Virus record (IMG/VR): IMGVR_UViG_3300006919_000169
Span: 1-36,103 of that record
DNA length: 36,103 nt
Strand: one strand, 5' to 3'
Source of the DNA: a virus
Shown piece by piece: positions 15,797 through 24,744 of this stretch (within the stretch, counting starts at the first letter, position 1; each line of letters opens with the position of its first letter). The notes beneath the pieces were generated by a model. That model saw only the letters and a list, made by a program, of their open reading frames with translations, had not been told where the DNA came from and made no database searches. The translations under genes and the position numbers were made by a program.

Positions 15797-16318
15797 GTGG
15801 CAAGATTTAACGTAGACCCATTTAGCGCACCACCTGCAGGGCATTCCCTGACCGAGGACAACACCAAGTGGCCTTGGGGTAATCCACCACGAATGGTAGA
15901 CCCTAATCAGGTCTTGGACATGCTTGTAGATAAATTTGAAGGCCCTAAGCGTAGACAAGAATTATTTAAGATGATGTTGGTTGGTGTTTCTATAGAGACA
16001 ATTGTTGAAGGGGTCATATATCAGGGGTTTACAGAGGGGGCTTTCAGTCCTGACGTAGGCTTGCTAATCAAAGGGCCTCTTGGGATAATACTAGCAAACA
16101 TGGCTGAGGAGGAGGATATTCCGTATCGCCTGTTTGAAAATGAGGATGTCCTAGAAGAGGGTACTATGGACGACAAGACCTTTATGAACCTTATGAAGAG
16201 CAACAATCCTAGAATGTTTGGGTTCATTAGAGAGGCACTAAATCAGAGTATACGCGAAGGTTCTCAGAAGAATGCCCCTGAAGATACATTCTTAAATACA
16301 GAAAAAGGGGACAAGTAG
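15797..16318 (+). CDS. Conserved virion-region protein (GTG start)
   Basis: 173 residues beginning with GTG, supported by GAGGAG (15784-15789) seven bases upstream and no closer ATG. The N-terminus contains PPAGHSLTEDNTKWPWGNPP and PNQVLDMLVDKFEGPKRRQE, a block I associate with structural-region proteins of marine and cyanophages. A hydrophobic middle (SIETIVEGVIYQGFTEGAFS, then VGLLIKGPLGIILANMA) is followed by an acidic C-terminus. The gene abuts the next with no gap, suggesting a core or tail assembly role. Confidence 0.55.
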   Translation: MARFNVDPFSAPPAGHSLTEDNTKWPWGNPPRMVDPNQVLDMLVDKFEGPKRRQELFKMMLVGVSIETIVEGVIYQGFTEGAFSPDVGLLIKGPLGIILANMAEEEDIPYRLFENEDVLEEGTMDDKTFMNLMKSNNPRMFGFIREALNQSIREGSQKNAPEDTFLNTEKGDK

Positions 16319-18562
16319 ATGAGCTTTTTTCAAAATGTTGCACTAGGCATGGTCAAAGCTGCTAATCAAGACAGCAGGCAGAGAGCTATAAGAGCGCGAG
16401 AAGACGAGTTGTTGCGGGATGAGAGAGAAGCTAATTTTTCTAACATGCTATACACAGGAGTTATAAATAGAACACTGGATAAGAGTGTACTAGAACAAGA
16501 CTTGGGAACGTTAATGTCTCGCGACAAGTCTAGTCTGGGAGACTATGTTATACAGCCTAGTCAAATACCAGATATAATGAATTTCATGAACCCCTATTTG
16601 CAGGATGAACGTGTAGACCCTACTGCACTAGCAAATTATTTACGCACTGAGGGAGCTAGCACACAGGGTGCATTATCTTTAATAGGGCCTGCTCCTGAAG
16701 AAGAGGGTGAGGACAATAGCCTTGAAATCTTAAAGTGGGGAGCCGAGCTTGTTAAGAACAAACTGATACCGCAGGAAAAATTCGATGAAGTTAAACTAGA
16801 GTTTGAAACCACGGGGAAAATTAACCAAGACAGTTTATTCAACGCAATAAACGTGGTATCAGAAGAGGCAAAAACCCACACTGTAGGAGGACATACATTT
16901 CCCTACTTACAGCCTAACTTTGGAGAAGCTGACGAAATTCTAAACAGTGTAGCCTTGTTGGAAATTCATTTAGCAGACCCCACGGTTCGTAAAAATATAA
17001 TAGCCCAAGCTACTGAAGACGAGGGCTTAAAGTCTTACCTAAATCAAATATATACTCGTAACAATGTGTACTATAACTCTACCTCTAGTAAAACAGATGT
17101 TGAGGCAGGCATTGTACAAAATCAATATTTTCAGTACGACAAGGATGCTCCTAACTTTTTAGAAGTTTTAAAGGGTGTGGGTATTATACCTAATAGTCAA
17201 TTTAAACCTGCCGCGTTTGGTAATGATACCCAAGCAAGCACAGGAACAGTTTTTATACCTGACAATGAACAACCAGAAGAAGGGGGACTTATAGGTATTT
17301 CTGTTCCTGAACAAATGATAATTGACCAGTATAATGTTGATTCTAAGATGTTAGATGGATTAGCAAATCATCACGATATGGAACAGGGAAAAGACCAACT
17401 CTATACGAACCTAGATTATTTGACATACTCTGAAGCTCCAGAACCTAACCTAGATGCTACAGCATTTGTTCAGAGTGAAGATAAGATGGAGTCCGTGGCT
17501 ACTGGTGCAAAGCTTATACAGGTTGGCGCACAGAATATGTTTTCATTAGAGGGGGGCGCAACTAGAGGGCAGGTAGATGCTACATCTAGTCTTCTCATAA
17601 ATGTAGGGGGAGGAACAGCAGAGAACGGTTATACCAACCTAGATACAGGAAAAATGACCCGCGCAGTATTTACTATCACTAAACCTGACGCTAGACAATA
17701 CGGTAAACCCTCTAGTCATCTAACTGGTCAAACAGGAACACAATACATGTTAGACCGCAAGTTTGATGTGGAAGGGTTTAGAGAACAATCAGAGGCCGCT
17801 AAAGAAGCTAATGAAATGTTGGCTGAGTTAATTCGTCTTCAAGAAGAATTGGGTGCGCCCGGTATAGTAGCGATAGTAGAAAAGTTTGCTCTGGGTTTTG
17901 TAGGGCAGGGTAAACAAATAAGTAATTTGTTTAGCATCTACGGTGAGCAGAGTGACCCTACATTTAGTGATAAGTTAGCTAGAGACCAAGGGACAACAAG
18001 TGCTACTCTGCAAGAGATAGCTAGGGAAAAGTTAGGAATAGGCAGAGATGCAAAGCTTAGTCAAGCGCAAGCACTACGACTAACCCTAGCCGCTAAAATG
18101 GCTCGTGCGGTAGACCCATCAGGTCGTCTATCTAACCAAGATTTTGAAATACAGCTAGATAGATTAGGAAGCTCTGGATTATTTAACACAGAAGCAGGCA
18201 CAATGGCAAAATTGGGTACTGTTAAAAAAGAGTTTGAAACTAGAGTTAAGAACAATATGTTTTTTGAGAGCATAATAAGTAAGGATAATATTACCTCTGA
18301 GGACACACGATTTATAAAAGCACACAATCTTGTTAAGAGGGCTGTTCTTCACCAGAAAATGAAGGGGGCGCAGAGGAGAAGTGATTTTGGAGGGAAGGTT
18401 GATGATGGTGAGGGTCAAGCATCACGAGGAAAGCCTTTCAAGGGTATAGACGGAGCTACCTTTACATTTGAAAACAAGATTATTAAAGTTTTTAATAGTG
18501 ACGGTGAAGATATAACAGATAGTGAAGAAGTTAAAAATTTACTAACCAATACGGGGTCTTAA
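16319..18562 (+). CDS. Large internal virion protein (T7 gp15-like position)
   Basis: 747 residues, exactly the length of T7 gp15 (747), in the equivalent position before the largest core gene. Mostly helical and polar, with an N-terminal helix (ALGMVKAANQDSRQRAIRAR) and repeated charged helices. No enzyme motif was found. In T7-like phages this protein is ejected with DNA and helps build the periplasmic conduit. The assignment rests on synteny and size, so confidence in role is moderate, but the gene is certainly real. Confidence 0.6.
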   Translation: MSFFQNVALGMVKAANQDSRQRAIRAREDELLRDEREANFSNMLYTGVINRTLDKSVLEQDLGTLMSRDKSSLGDYVIQPSQIPDIMNFMNPYLQDERVDPTALANYLRTEGASTQGALSLIGPAPEEEGEDNSLEILKWGAELVKNKLIPQEKFDEVKLEFETTGKINQDSLFNAINVVSEEAKTHTVGGHTFPYLQPNFGEADEILNSVALLEIHLADPTVRKNIIAQATEDEGLKSYLNQIYTRNNVYYNSTSSKTDVEAGIVQNQYFQYDKDAPNFLEVLKGVGIIPNSQFKPAAFGNDTQASTGTVFIPDNEQPEEGGLIGISVPEQMIIDQYNVDSKMLDGLANHHDMEQGKDQLYTNLDYLTYSEAPEPNLDATAFVQSEDKMESVATGAKLIQVGAQNMFSLEGGATRGQVDATSSLLINVGGGTAENGYTNLDTGKMTRAVFTITKPDARQYGKPSSHLTGQTGTQYMLDRKFDVEGFREQSEAAKEANEMLAELIRLQEELGAPGIVAIVEKFALGFVGQGKQISNLFSIYGEQSDPTFSDKLARDQGTTSATLQEIAREKLGIGRDAKLSQAQALRLTLAAKMARAVDPSGRLSNQDFEIQLDRLGSSGLFNTEAGTMAKLGTVKKEFETRVKNNMFFESIISKDNITSEDTRFIKAHNLVKRAVLHQKMKGAQRRSDFGGKVDDGEGQASRGKPFKGIDGATFTFENKIIKVFNSDGEDITDSEEVKNLLTNTGS

Positions 18563-18565
18563 ACA

Positions 18566-21500
18566 ATGGTTCAACAACAATCGCCTGTAGTTTTAAGCGA
18601 CGAAGACGAAAACAAATTTAGAAGTGCAAACGAAAGTTACACGTCCGATACCCGAACTTTAGCTGAAAGAGAGGCTGCAGGAGAGGTGGTAGTGGACGAT
18701 ACACCTGTGACCTATACAGAAGAGGGCATTCCTAGGTTAACAGTATCTGCTACTCCTGTAAAATTAAAACCAAAGCCAGAAGCAAATGTTCCTGAAATCG
18801 TTTCAGTTACGTCCCCTATTGAGAGTGTTATCCCACCTAAACTTAAAGTTCCTAAAGTTACGTTTAAGAGTTTACAAACAGAAGCAGAAGAGTCCGTTGC
18901 AGAGAAGAAGGCGCAAGTCACCACATATGATGACGTGGTTAGAGAACTTGAGGCAGGTAATGACGTTACTATAGATACAGGGGATGGGGTTCAAACTTTT
19001 ACGGGTACTCCTAGTAACGCGGCACTTGCTAAAAATGAAAGTGTGGCTACTCAGATAAAACTTGGTTTACGCTTACAGAACCAGAACACAAAAACCCAAG
19101 AAGAAGAAACCTTTCCTGATGAACCTAAGATTTCCTTTGTAACCCAGACGGGAAGAATAGATACCTCATCCCTAGACCCTGAGTTTAGACCCCACGCACA
19201 GGCGTTCGCAGAAAGTAGAAAAGCTTTAGACGACGTGTTACGTCCCATAATAAATACAGGCAGACCTGACATTGATGTGGCTGTCCGTCAGTATTTTATA
19301 GACGATTTTACCACGGGGGACATCCTATCAAACCTTAATAGGAGACTAGCTGAGACAGGCAGGGCTGTACCCATACTCCCTACTTTTGGAGCGCAATTTC
19401 TTGGAAGTGCTGTAGAAGCAATTACACGTGCCAATCGACTAGGAACTACTTTTTCGGAGGAGTGGGAAAGTCTGGCAGGTAAGAGAGATGAAGCTCTCAA
19501 GGATATATTAGAACAAATAGACGAGTTTATACCTGCTCCGACAATGGCTATGGGCTTAAACGATGCGATACGAGAGAGAGCAAAAGAGGATTTTGAAGAG
19601 GGTAAATTTAGCGACGACCCTGAACTAAACAAGGCAATATATGAAGACTTTGTTTTTGAAACTTCTCGTATAAATGGAGAGAAGGTAGAACGACAGTTTA
19701 TTGACGAGGAGACTGCATATCAGATAATTGAAGAGTCCTTTAGTCAGATGAATGGTGTTGAGCAGTTTGTAACGATAGCTGGAGAGAATGTACTTGGCGG
19801 GGGTATACTAGGCAAAACAAAGAATATGTCGGCTGCCAAAGAGTTGGCAATAGCCGAAAGGTCGCGCAAACTGCTAGGGGCAAGTGACGATATTTCTGTG
19901 TTTGATTTACAAAAATTAGCCCTAGAACAGAGTAAGAAAATAAAGTTGAATGATGACCTCTTAGAGTTAGCGTTATATAACAAAGCTCTAAGTAGAGAAC
20001 TACAGGATGCTAAAGTCCGTATAAAAGCTTTAAAAAATCAAGCCGCAACTATTGGTATTTCTTCAGTAGAAAAAGAAAGACTTCTAGCAGAAGCTCTAAA
20101 CCTATCTAGAATGAGAACAAGAAACTTTGCTAGAAGAACATTAAGCCCGTACATAAAAGAAGTTATTGGTGGAGAAACTAGTGTGGCTCTTGCGGCTACT
20201 ATAGGTAGAAATACTCTAGAAGGCACTTTTGGTATGTCAGGCGACCAAGCGGAATTAGCTGGTTTTGCAGGGGGTCTACTAACTGAGGTTTCTGGTGCTA
20301 ACAAACTTTTGTTTAAGGGTGGCGTAAAACTTACAAAGACAGCAGTAGGTGTTCCGTTAAAGGGAGCATTAAATCTATCTCCTGAGGGAATCAGAACCCC
20401 TTTCAACGCTATGATATCCAAACTTACGCAGGCTGATTTAACAGTGCAACAATATGAAGACCTGTTCCTAGGGTCAAAACTAAGCTTAGATGAGAGAAGA
20501 GGCGTTATAGCTGCATTTAAACAAGTTGAAAAGATGGATGACGAAACAAAAGAGTTTTTCCTAGAAACTCTCCAAGCTCAACTTGATATAGAAGATGACT
20601 TGTTAAAAATGTTTCCTGAAGGGGAAGAAAGAATGAGGGCAGGAAAATTTCTTCGTCAAAGTCTTGCGGAGTTAACAGGATTACCCCGCGCTATATCTGC
20701 TTATCAACTAGCTTCAGAAGCTACCTCAATACGGAAAGCTAAGAAGGGTGGTTTAGGAGCTATGCTAGAGTCTGCGGTAGAGGTAGATAGAAGAGTTGCG
20801 AGAGCGCAGATACTGATTGATGGATTTAAAAAACATGCTTCGGAGTTTGCCAATCCAGACCAGAAGGCGGCAGTCTTAGAACTTATTGAAACAGCCAATG
20901 CTACTGTACAACGAGTAAAAACAGATATGGATTCAGAGTTTGTTAAGATGAACAAACATATTGATAAGATGATATACGATATAACTTCTGACATATCTGA
21001 GCCTCTACCAGAAACATTCTACGAAGATTTTGCGGAAGCGAAGGCTGTCCTCAACAAGAGAATAAACACAGGCGATAGTAAAGAAATTATAGAGGCGTTT
21101 TCAGACTTGGATGATAATAGAAAATACAGCCTAGATATATTAAAAGCTTTAGAAGACCGTTTTGAACAAATTCGTTTAGTACGAGATAGAAGACAGCTAC
21201 ACAGGAGTAGTCTAGAAACTGCTGTAGAAGCGATGATATTTGAGAGGCAGGGTAACTTAGCAACAAAGATGGATGCCGTTTATGATGATTTTAGAAAGTT
21301 TGTAGCTGAAACAGATAGACCTAACATAGACATATCGGAAGCAGTATCTGAAATGCTTCGTCTTGCTAGTTCTGATGACAAGGACATTACAACTTTCTTC
21401 GGTCCTACTTCTACTTTCTTCTCTGGTTACTTGGGTAGAAAATCTATGAAGATGTTTGACAGGATGGTTACAAGAGGGCTGGACAAGTTCAACGAAGATG

Positions 21501-23278
21501 AAATATCTGAAATGGCTCGTGAGATAGTTGAGAACAGTGGGGGTAGGCTTACTGTAGATGATGTAGATAATCTTATGAAAACTAACCGTACTGGCTTTGG
21601 TTTACTTCTTCATCAAACAGGAGCTGCAAACATATTTGCGAATGCAAACATAGAAGAAGTGGAAGAGTTTCGTCGGGCTTTTAGGGATTATGGATATAAA
21701 ACATCGAACCCTGCGGTTGCTCGTGAGTACAAACAGTTTGAAGAACTTATAGATGGAATTATGCAGGAGGGCGACCCTGAAGCACATAAAGTTTTAGTCA
21801 AAACCAGAAAAGTGTATACACAATTAAATGACCCTAACCGTCCCAATTCCCCCTTGAACAGGATACTGCGTTCTAAGGTTAAGGACAAAGAGTCTATGGA
21901 TTCAAGTCCTTACGCAGGTATGTATAAGAACATAACACCTATAAAATTATTTGACGAGATTGGAAAGTCTGTTCGTACAATGATGTCAGGGGGAGACGAA
22001 AAACCTAGAGCAGTTTCAAACCTAAAAGAACAGTTGGGATATCTAACACAACTATTCGGAACACCCCAGAAGGGTGGGGAAATACGGATTGATTTACGAA
22101 CAGAGGAAGGTGAGATAGCCATTGATTTAATAGAGGAAGTACTAGAAGCTATTATCTACGATGGCTGGGCTGCAGATTTCTTATCTAAAAGACCTGCTGT
22201 AGGCGCACGAGTTGACCCTAGAAATTTGGGCTTTAAACAAACTGTGATAGATGAGCTAGAAGCCCTAAACGATGAGTTTTTGATAAATGTAGTAGACCTA
22301 AAAGGTAAAGATGAGCGGGTACTAGCTGTCAACATAACAAAGTTAATCAGTGAAGAAAAGGATATTGCTAAGCTGGTTGTCCAAGGCGGTAAATTTCATA
22401 AGCAAGGTCAGAAAGCAGCCTCTAATTTAAGTATTGCATTAAAGGCAGGAAAAGAAACTGCACAAATTGTAGCCAACGAAGAACAAGCAACTATGAAAAT
22501 TCTAGAAGATATCACACAACTTAAAAACTCTGGAGATTTTTACACCAAGTATATACGAGAATATGGTAACTTGGATGCTCTGAGGATGCAGTTTGTAGAG
22601 ACAGTCAAGAAAGACCCTAGCATGGCAGGGGTAGATACTGACTTTCTATTCGATAACGCAATCTACAATCTAACCTATCAAGGTCTTATGCAGGTGGGGG
22701 GTTACGGTCCTGTTGCTAAGAAAGCAGCGGGACGAATTGCTGACGCACAATCAGCAGGACTACTGGGAGAGGGCATTGTTATGAACGGTTTCTCCGACGT
22801 AGTTGGTGCTTTGGCTGAACTTGAGAACCCTGAAGTTTTGAAAAACTTAGAGAAGGTTATGGACACCGAACAAATAGGACATATCAGAAACATATTCACC
22901 TACCTTGCAAATCAAAACATAGTCCAGACTGCTAACGAATTAGTTGCTACCAAAGGAATAAGCATGAATGAAGCACTTAGCCGTGCTTACAACATAGCCA
23001 GAGGACTGGTTAGTCCGACGTACGTTGCATCGGATGTGGGGCTTCGTGTGTTAAGAAAAATAAACTCTGATGCTCTTATGTTAGCCTTTCAGAGTAAGGA
23101 AGCAGGTAGGATAATGGCTAAATTACTTATGTACCCTAAGTCTATGACACCAAGAGAACTTAAAACTTTTGATACTATATTAACAGAGTTTTTGGTAACA
23201 GAAGTATCTAGAAAACAATTAGAGATAACTCTAACAGATTACTTAGATTCATACACAGGAGAAAACAACGATGAATAG
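18566..23278 (+). CDS. Giant internal virion protein (T7 gp16-like position)
   Basis: 1570 residues, larger than T7 gp16 (1318). The first 220 residues are low-complexity, acidic and Pro/Thr-rich; the rest is nearly all helical with many charged coils, for example EEFLINVVDLKGKDERVLAV. Near residues 400-600 are Ala/Gly-rich helices (AATIGRNTLEGTFGMSGDQ) that could insert in membrane. I see no lytic transglycosylase signature here; in T7 that activity sits in gp16, while here a likely one lies in the gene at the left end of the window. Proposed role is DNA ejection across the cell envelope, by synteny. Confidence 0.6.
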   Translation: MVQQQSPVVLSDEDENKFRSANESYTSDTRTLAEREAAGEVVVDDTPVTYTEEGIPRLTVSATPVKLKPKPEANVPEIVSVTSPIESVIPPKLKVPKVTFKSLQTEAEESVAEKKAQVTTYDDVVRELEAGNDVTIDTGDGVQTFTGTPSNAALAKNESVATQIKLGLRLQNQNTKTQEEETFPDEPKISFVTQTGRIDTSSLDPEFRPHAQAFAESRKALDDVLRPIINTGRPDIDVAVRQYFIDDFTTGDILSNLNRRLAETGRAVPILPTFGAQFLGSAVEAITRANRLGTTFSEEWESLAGKRDEALKDILEQIDEFIPAPTMAMGLNDAIRERAKEDFEEGKFSDDPELNKAIYEDFVFETSRINGEKVERQFIDEETAYQIIEESFSQMNGVEQFVTIAGENVLGGGILGKTKNMSAAKELAIAERSRKLLGASDDISVFDLQKLALEQSKKIKLNDDLLELALYNKALSRELQDAKVRIKALKNQAATIGISSVEKERLLAEALNLSRMRTRNFARRTLSPYIKEVIGGETSVALAATIGRNTLEGTFGMSGDQAELAGFAGGLLTEVSGANKLLFKGGVKLTKTAVGVPLKGALNLSPEGIRTPFNAMISKLTQADLTVQQYEDLFLGSKLSLDERRGVIAAFKQVEKMDDETKEFFLETLQAQLDIEDDLLKMFPEGEERMRAGKFLRQSLAELTGLPRAISAYQLASEATSIRKAKKGGLGAMLESAVEVDRRVARAQILIDGFKKHASEFANPDQKAAVLELIETANATVQRVKTDMDSEFVKMNKHIDKMIYDITSDISEPLPETFYEDFAEAKAVLNKRINTGDSKEIIEAFSDLDDNRKYSLDILKALEDRFEQIRLVRDRRQLHRSSLETAVEAMIFERQGNLATKMDAVYDDFRKFVAETDRPNIDISEAVSEMLRLASSDDKDITTFFGPTSTFFSGYLGRKSMKMFDRMVTRGLDKFNEDEISEMAREIVENSGGRLTVDDVDNLMKTNRTGFGLLLHQTGAANIFANANIEEVEEFRRAFRDYGYKTSNPAVAREYKQFEELIDGIMQEGDPEAHKVLVKTRKVYTQLNDPNRPNSPLNRILRSKVKDKESMDSSPYAGMYKNITPIKLFDEIGKSVRTMMSGGDEKPRAVSNLKEQLGYLTQLFGTPQKGGEIRIDLRTEEGEIAIDLIEEVLEAIIYDGWAADFLSKRPAVGARVDPRNLGFKQTVIDELEALNDEFLINVVDLKGKDERVLAVNITKLISEEKDIAKLVVQGGKFHKQGQKAASNLSIALKAGKETAQIVANEEQATMKILEDITQLKNSGDFYTKYIREYGNLDALRMQFVETVKKDPSMAGVDTDFLFDNAIYNLTYQGLMQVGGYGPVAKKAAGRIADAQSAGLLGEGIVMNGFSDVVGALAELENPEVLKNLEKVMDTEQIGHIRNIFTYLANQNIVQTANELVATKGISMNEALSRAYNIARGLVSPTYVASDVGLRVLRKINSDALMLAFQSKEAGRIMAKLLMYPKSMTPRELKTFDTILTEFLVTEVSRKQLEITLTDYLDSYTGENNDE

Positions 23279-23615
23279 AATGAAGGGCGACCTAAATAAG
23301 GACGGCAAGATGTCTGGCTATGAAAACGCTAGGCAGACTGCCATAGAAAAAAACATGAAAAAGGAGAAGAAGATGGCAGGCGGTGGAATGATGAAACCCA
23401 TGACTAAGATGGGTCACGGTGGCGAAATGAAGAAGATGGGCAAGGGCGGTAACATGATGAAAACCTACGCTTACGGTTCTATGGTTCGCAAGCCTATGCA
23501 GATGGGAGGCATGGCAATGTCAGCTAACCCTATGGCCCCTCGTGAACAGAAGGGTATGGCAGGCGGTATGTCTGGTATGATGTATGGTGGCATGATGAAG
23601 AAGAAGAAGTCTTAG
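23271..23615 (+). CDS. Methionine/glycine/lysine-rich protein with EF-hand-like loop
   Basis: 114 residues, overlapping the previous stop by 8 nt, with CAGGAG upstream. About 25 residues are Met, mostly in GGMM, KKM and NMM clusters, with Lys and Gly making up most of the rest; Cys is absent. Residues 7-18 (DLNKDGKMSGYE) fit the 12-residue EF-hand loop with acidic or polar ligands at 1, 3, 5, 9 and Glu at 12. Related small phage proteins also start this way in my memory. Possible roles are metal binding or packing into the virion core; neither is shown. Its stop overlaps the stop of the opposing gene. Confidence 0.65.
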   Translation: MNRMKGDLNKDGKMSGYENARQTAIEKNMKKEKKMAGGGMMKPMTKMGHGGEMKKMGKGGNMMKTYAYGSMVRKPMQMGGMAMSANPMAPREQKGMAGGMSGMMYGGMMKKKKS

Positions 23616-23623
23616 GTACTTCT
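23605..23623. other. Hairpin across the convergent stop codons
   Basis: AGAAGT (23605-23610) and ACTTCT (23618-23623) form a 6-bp stem with a 7-nt loop that contains both stop codons of the convergent late and replication modules. In the leftward direction pyrimidines follow (TTCTTCTTC), in the rightward direction no T-run. It may be a weak two-way terminator. Confidence 0.35.
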
Positions 23624-23827
23624 ACCTGCCCTAACACACTTGTACTTAAATAAATGGGGAATACCTGACGGTTCTACTAGGTGGATAATCAGGTCTTCTC
23701 TCATTTTTTGTGCGCGAATGATGCACTCTTCTTCTGTAAAGTAAGGACCGTAGTCGTCCACCCATTCTGTGCATCTAGGTTCTTGATTTAACATGTAAGC
23801 GCAAGATAATACGTAAGCTGTAAACAT
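23612..23827 (-). CDS. Small Cys-containing protein, last gene of the replication operon
   Basis: 71 residues from ATG at 23827, chosen because this ATG overlaps the upstream stop (TGATG) and has AGGAAGG eight bases before it; a GTG one codon earlier is possible. A short hydrophobic N-terminus (FTAYVLSCAYML) is followed by four spaced Cys (about 9, 19, 35, 64) and the pattern EWVDDYGPYFTEEECIIRA. Cys spacing suggests two disulfides, so export is possible. I recognise it as a recurrent marine-phage small protein. Function unknown. Confidence 0.55.
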   Translation of the reverse strand: MFTAYVLSCAYMLNQEPRCTEWVDDYGPYFTEEECIIRAQKMREDLIIHLVEPSGIPHLFKYKCVRAGRST

Positions 23828-24048
23828 CACACATACCTTCCTGAGTTATTCATAACTTCATCTGCATTCTGTCTTAGGTAACGTATGAGAGACGATACCT
23901 TGAATGTTCCTTCATACTGGGGGAACTTGTTCTCCATCTCCCTAGCAAAATCGTCGGGGTTCACAGAGTTATACTCTAACTCCACGTTCCCGTCAGTATT
24001 AAGTTTGCAGGTAAGACTAAACAAGTCTGCTCTAGGTTTCTTTGGCAT
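23827..24048 (-). CDS. Small protein of unknown function
   Basis: 73 residues: MPKKPRADLFSLTCKLNTDG, then DDFAREMENKFPQYEGTFK and a helical end SLIRYLRQNADEVMNN. It overlaps the upstream gene by 17 nt and the downstream one by one base, showing operon membership. No catalytic motif or family recognised. Confidence 0.5.
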   Translation of the reverse strand: MPKKPRADLFSLTCKLNTDGNVELEYNSVNPDDFAREMENKFPQYEGTFKVSSLIRYLRQNADEVMNNSGRYV

Positions 24049-24451
24049 TCTTGTAAGCCTTTATAACATCTGAAGAAAACAACTTCTGCAGATTAACAAG
24101 ATACATTCTAGACGCACCGTTGTCCCCGCCCGACACGGTGCGTTTTTCGTCTAGGTTATCTATGATATGTTTGAGGGACGGCACATCAAAGACGAGTGTT
24201 GCAAACGTATCGTCTCCTATGCACAGGTTGTGAAACCAGTAGTCTGATTCTGTAGACGATATGCCAGAGGGTTTGCCATAACATTCATACTCTATAGCAA
24301 TATTACCTGTTCTAGCCCACATGTTCCGTTCTGACTTAACTTCTATTTTCTTGTCTTGCAACATGTCGGCAACTCGCTGTTCACGAACTTTACCATAAGA
24401 TAAATCTAGGTCAAACTTCTTTCTATCCTGTATTTTCGGCTGTAGGTTCAA
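24032..24451 (-). CDS. PD-(D/E)XK-like nuclease, TTG start
   Basis: 139 residues. The best start is TTG at 24451, with GGAGG nine bases upstream (24461-24465) and no ATG before the conserved region. The fold signature is partial: Glu24 in SYGKVREQRVADML, then IEVKSER (Glu37-x-Lys39), followed by TGNIAIEYECYGKPSGISST and SDYWF. This matches a small nuclease-like family I know from marine phages, related to Holliday-junction or VRR-type folds. Likely role is DNA processing or host DNA attack during replication. The first acidic metal ligand is not certain, so activity is inferred. Confidence 0.6.
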   Translation of the reverse strand: MNLQPKIQDRKKFDLDLSYGKVREQRVADMLQDKKIEVKSERNMWARTGNIAIEYECYGKPSGISSTESDYWFHNLCIGDDTFATLVFDVPSLKHIIDNLDEKRTVSGGDNGASRMYLVNLQKLFSSDVIKAYKNAKET

Positions 24452-24632
24452 CTTCTGTATCCTCCGTAGATTTTATTAGTTTAGCAATAAACACCTCTTT
24501 GGCTACTCGTACCTGAGCTATTTTTAAATTTAATTTATTCTCATCATCCTGCAAGAGCCTTACCTGTGTAGCAAGATATTTCTGCTCTTCAGTCAGGGAG
24601 TCTTGGTCATATTCTTTCCCGTTTATTTTCAT
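24423..24632 (-). CDS. DUF6447-like small protein
   Basis: 69 residues from the second of two adjacent ATGs (24632), which places GAGG five bases upstream; the first ATG (24635) is also possible. KINGKEYDQDSLTEEQKYLA begins a helical protein with LNLKIAQVRVAKEVFIAKLI, the pattern I recall for DUF6447: an INGKEYD strand and helical turn, then a coiled coil with an Ala-rich end. Function unknown; small coiled coils of this kind may pair or bind a phage enzyme. It overlaps genes on both sides. Confidence 0.6.
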   Translation of the reverse strand: MKINGKEYDQDSLTEEQKYLATQVRLLQDDENKLNLKIAQVRVAKEVFIAKLIKSTEDTEVEPTAENTG

Positions 24633-24744
24633 CATTACCTCTAAATCTGTGTCTAAAAAATACTATTAAATTAATGACGGTGTTGACGCTGATAGCTGTA
24701 ATCATACCAACCTCCCACCAGTTTGGTGTATAGTCTATAATCAT
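24607..24744 (-). CDS. 45-residue single-TM membrane protein
   Basis: This small frame lies between the ribonucleotide reductase and DUF6447-like genes. Its ATG overlaps the reductase stop as ATGA (24744-24741). It reads MIIDYTPNWWEVGMITAISV then a hydrophobic helix (about residues 14-31, VNTVINLIVFF) and a basic end RHRFRGNDENKRERI. An internal ATG at residue 14 has a strong GGGAGG five bases upstream and may be used. I recall PNWWE-type membrane peptides in marine phages. A hydrophobic peptide coupled to the reductase suggests membrane localisation of an unknown partner. Confidence 0.6.
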   Translation of the reverse strand: MIIDYTPNWWEVGMITAISVNTVINLIVFFRHRFRGNDENKRERI

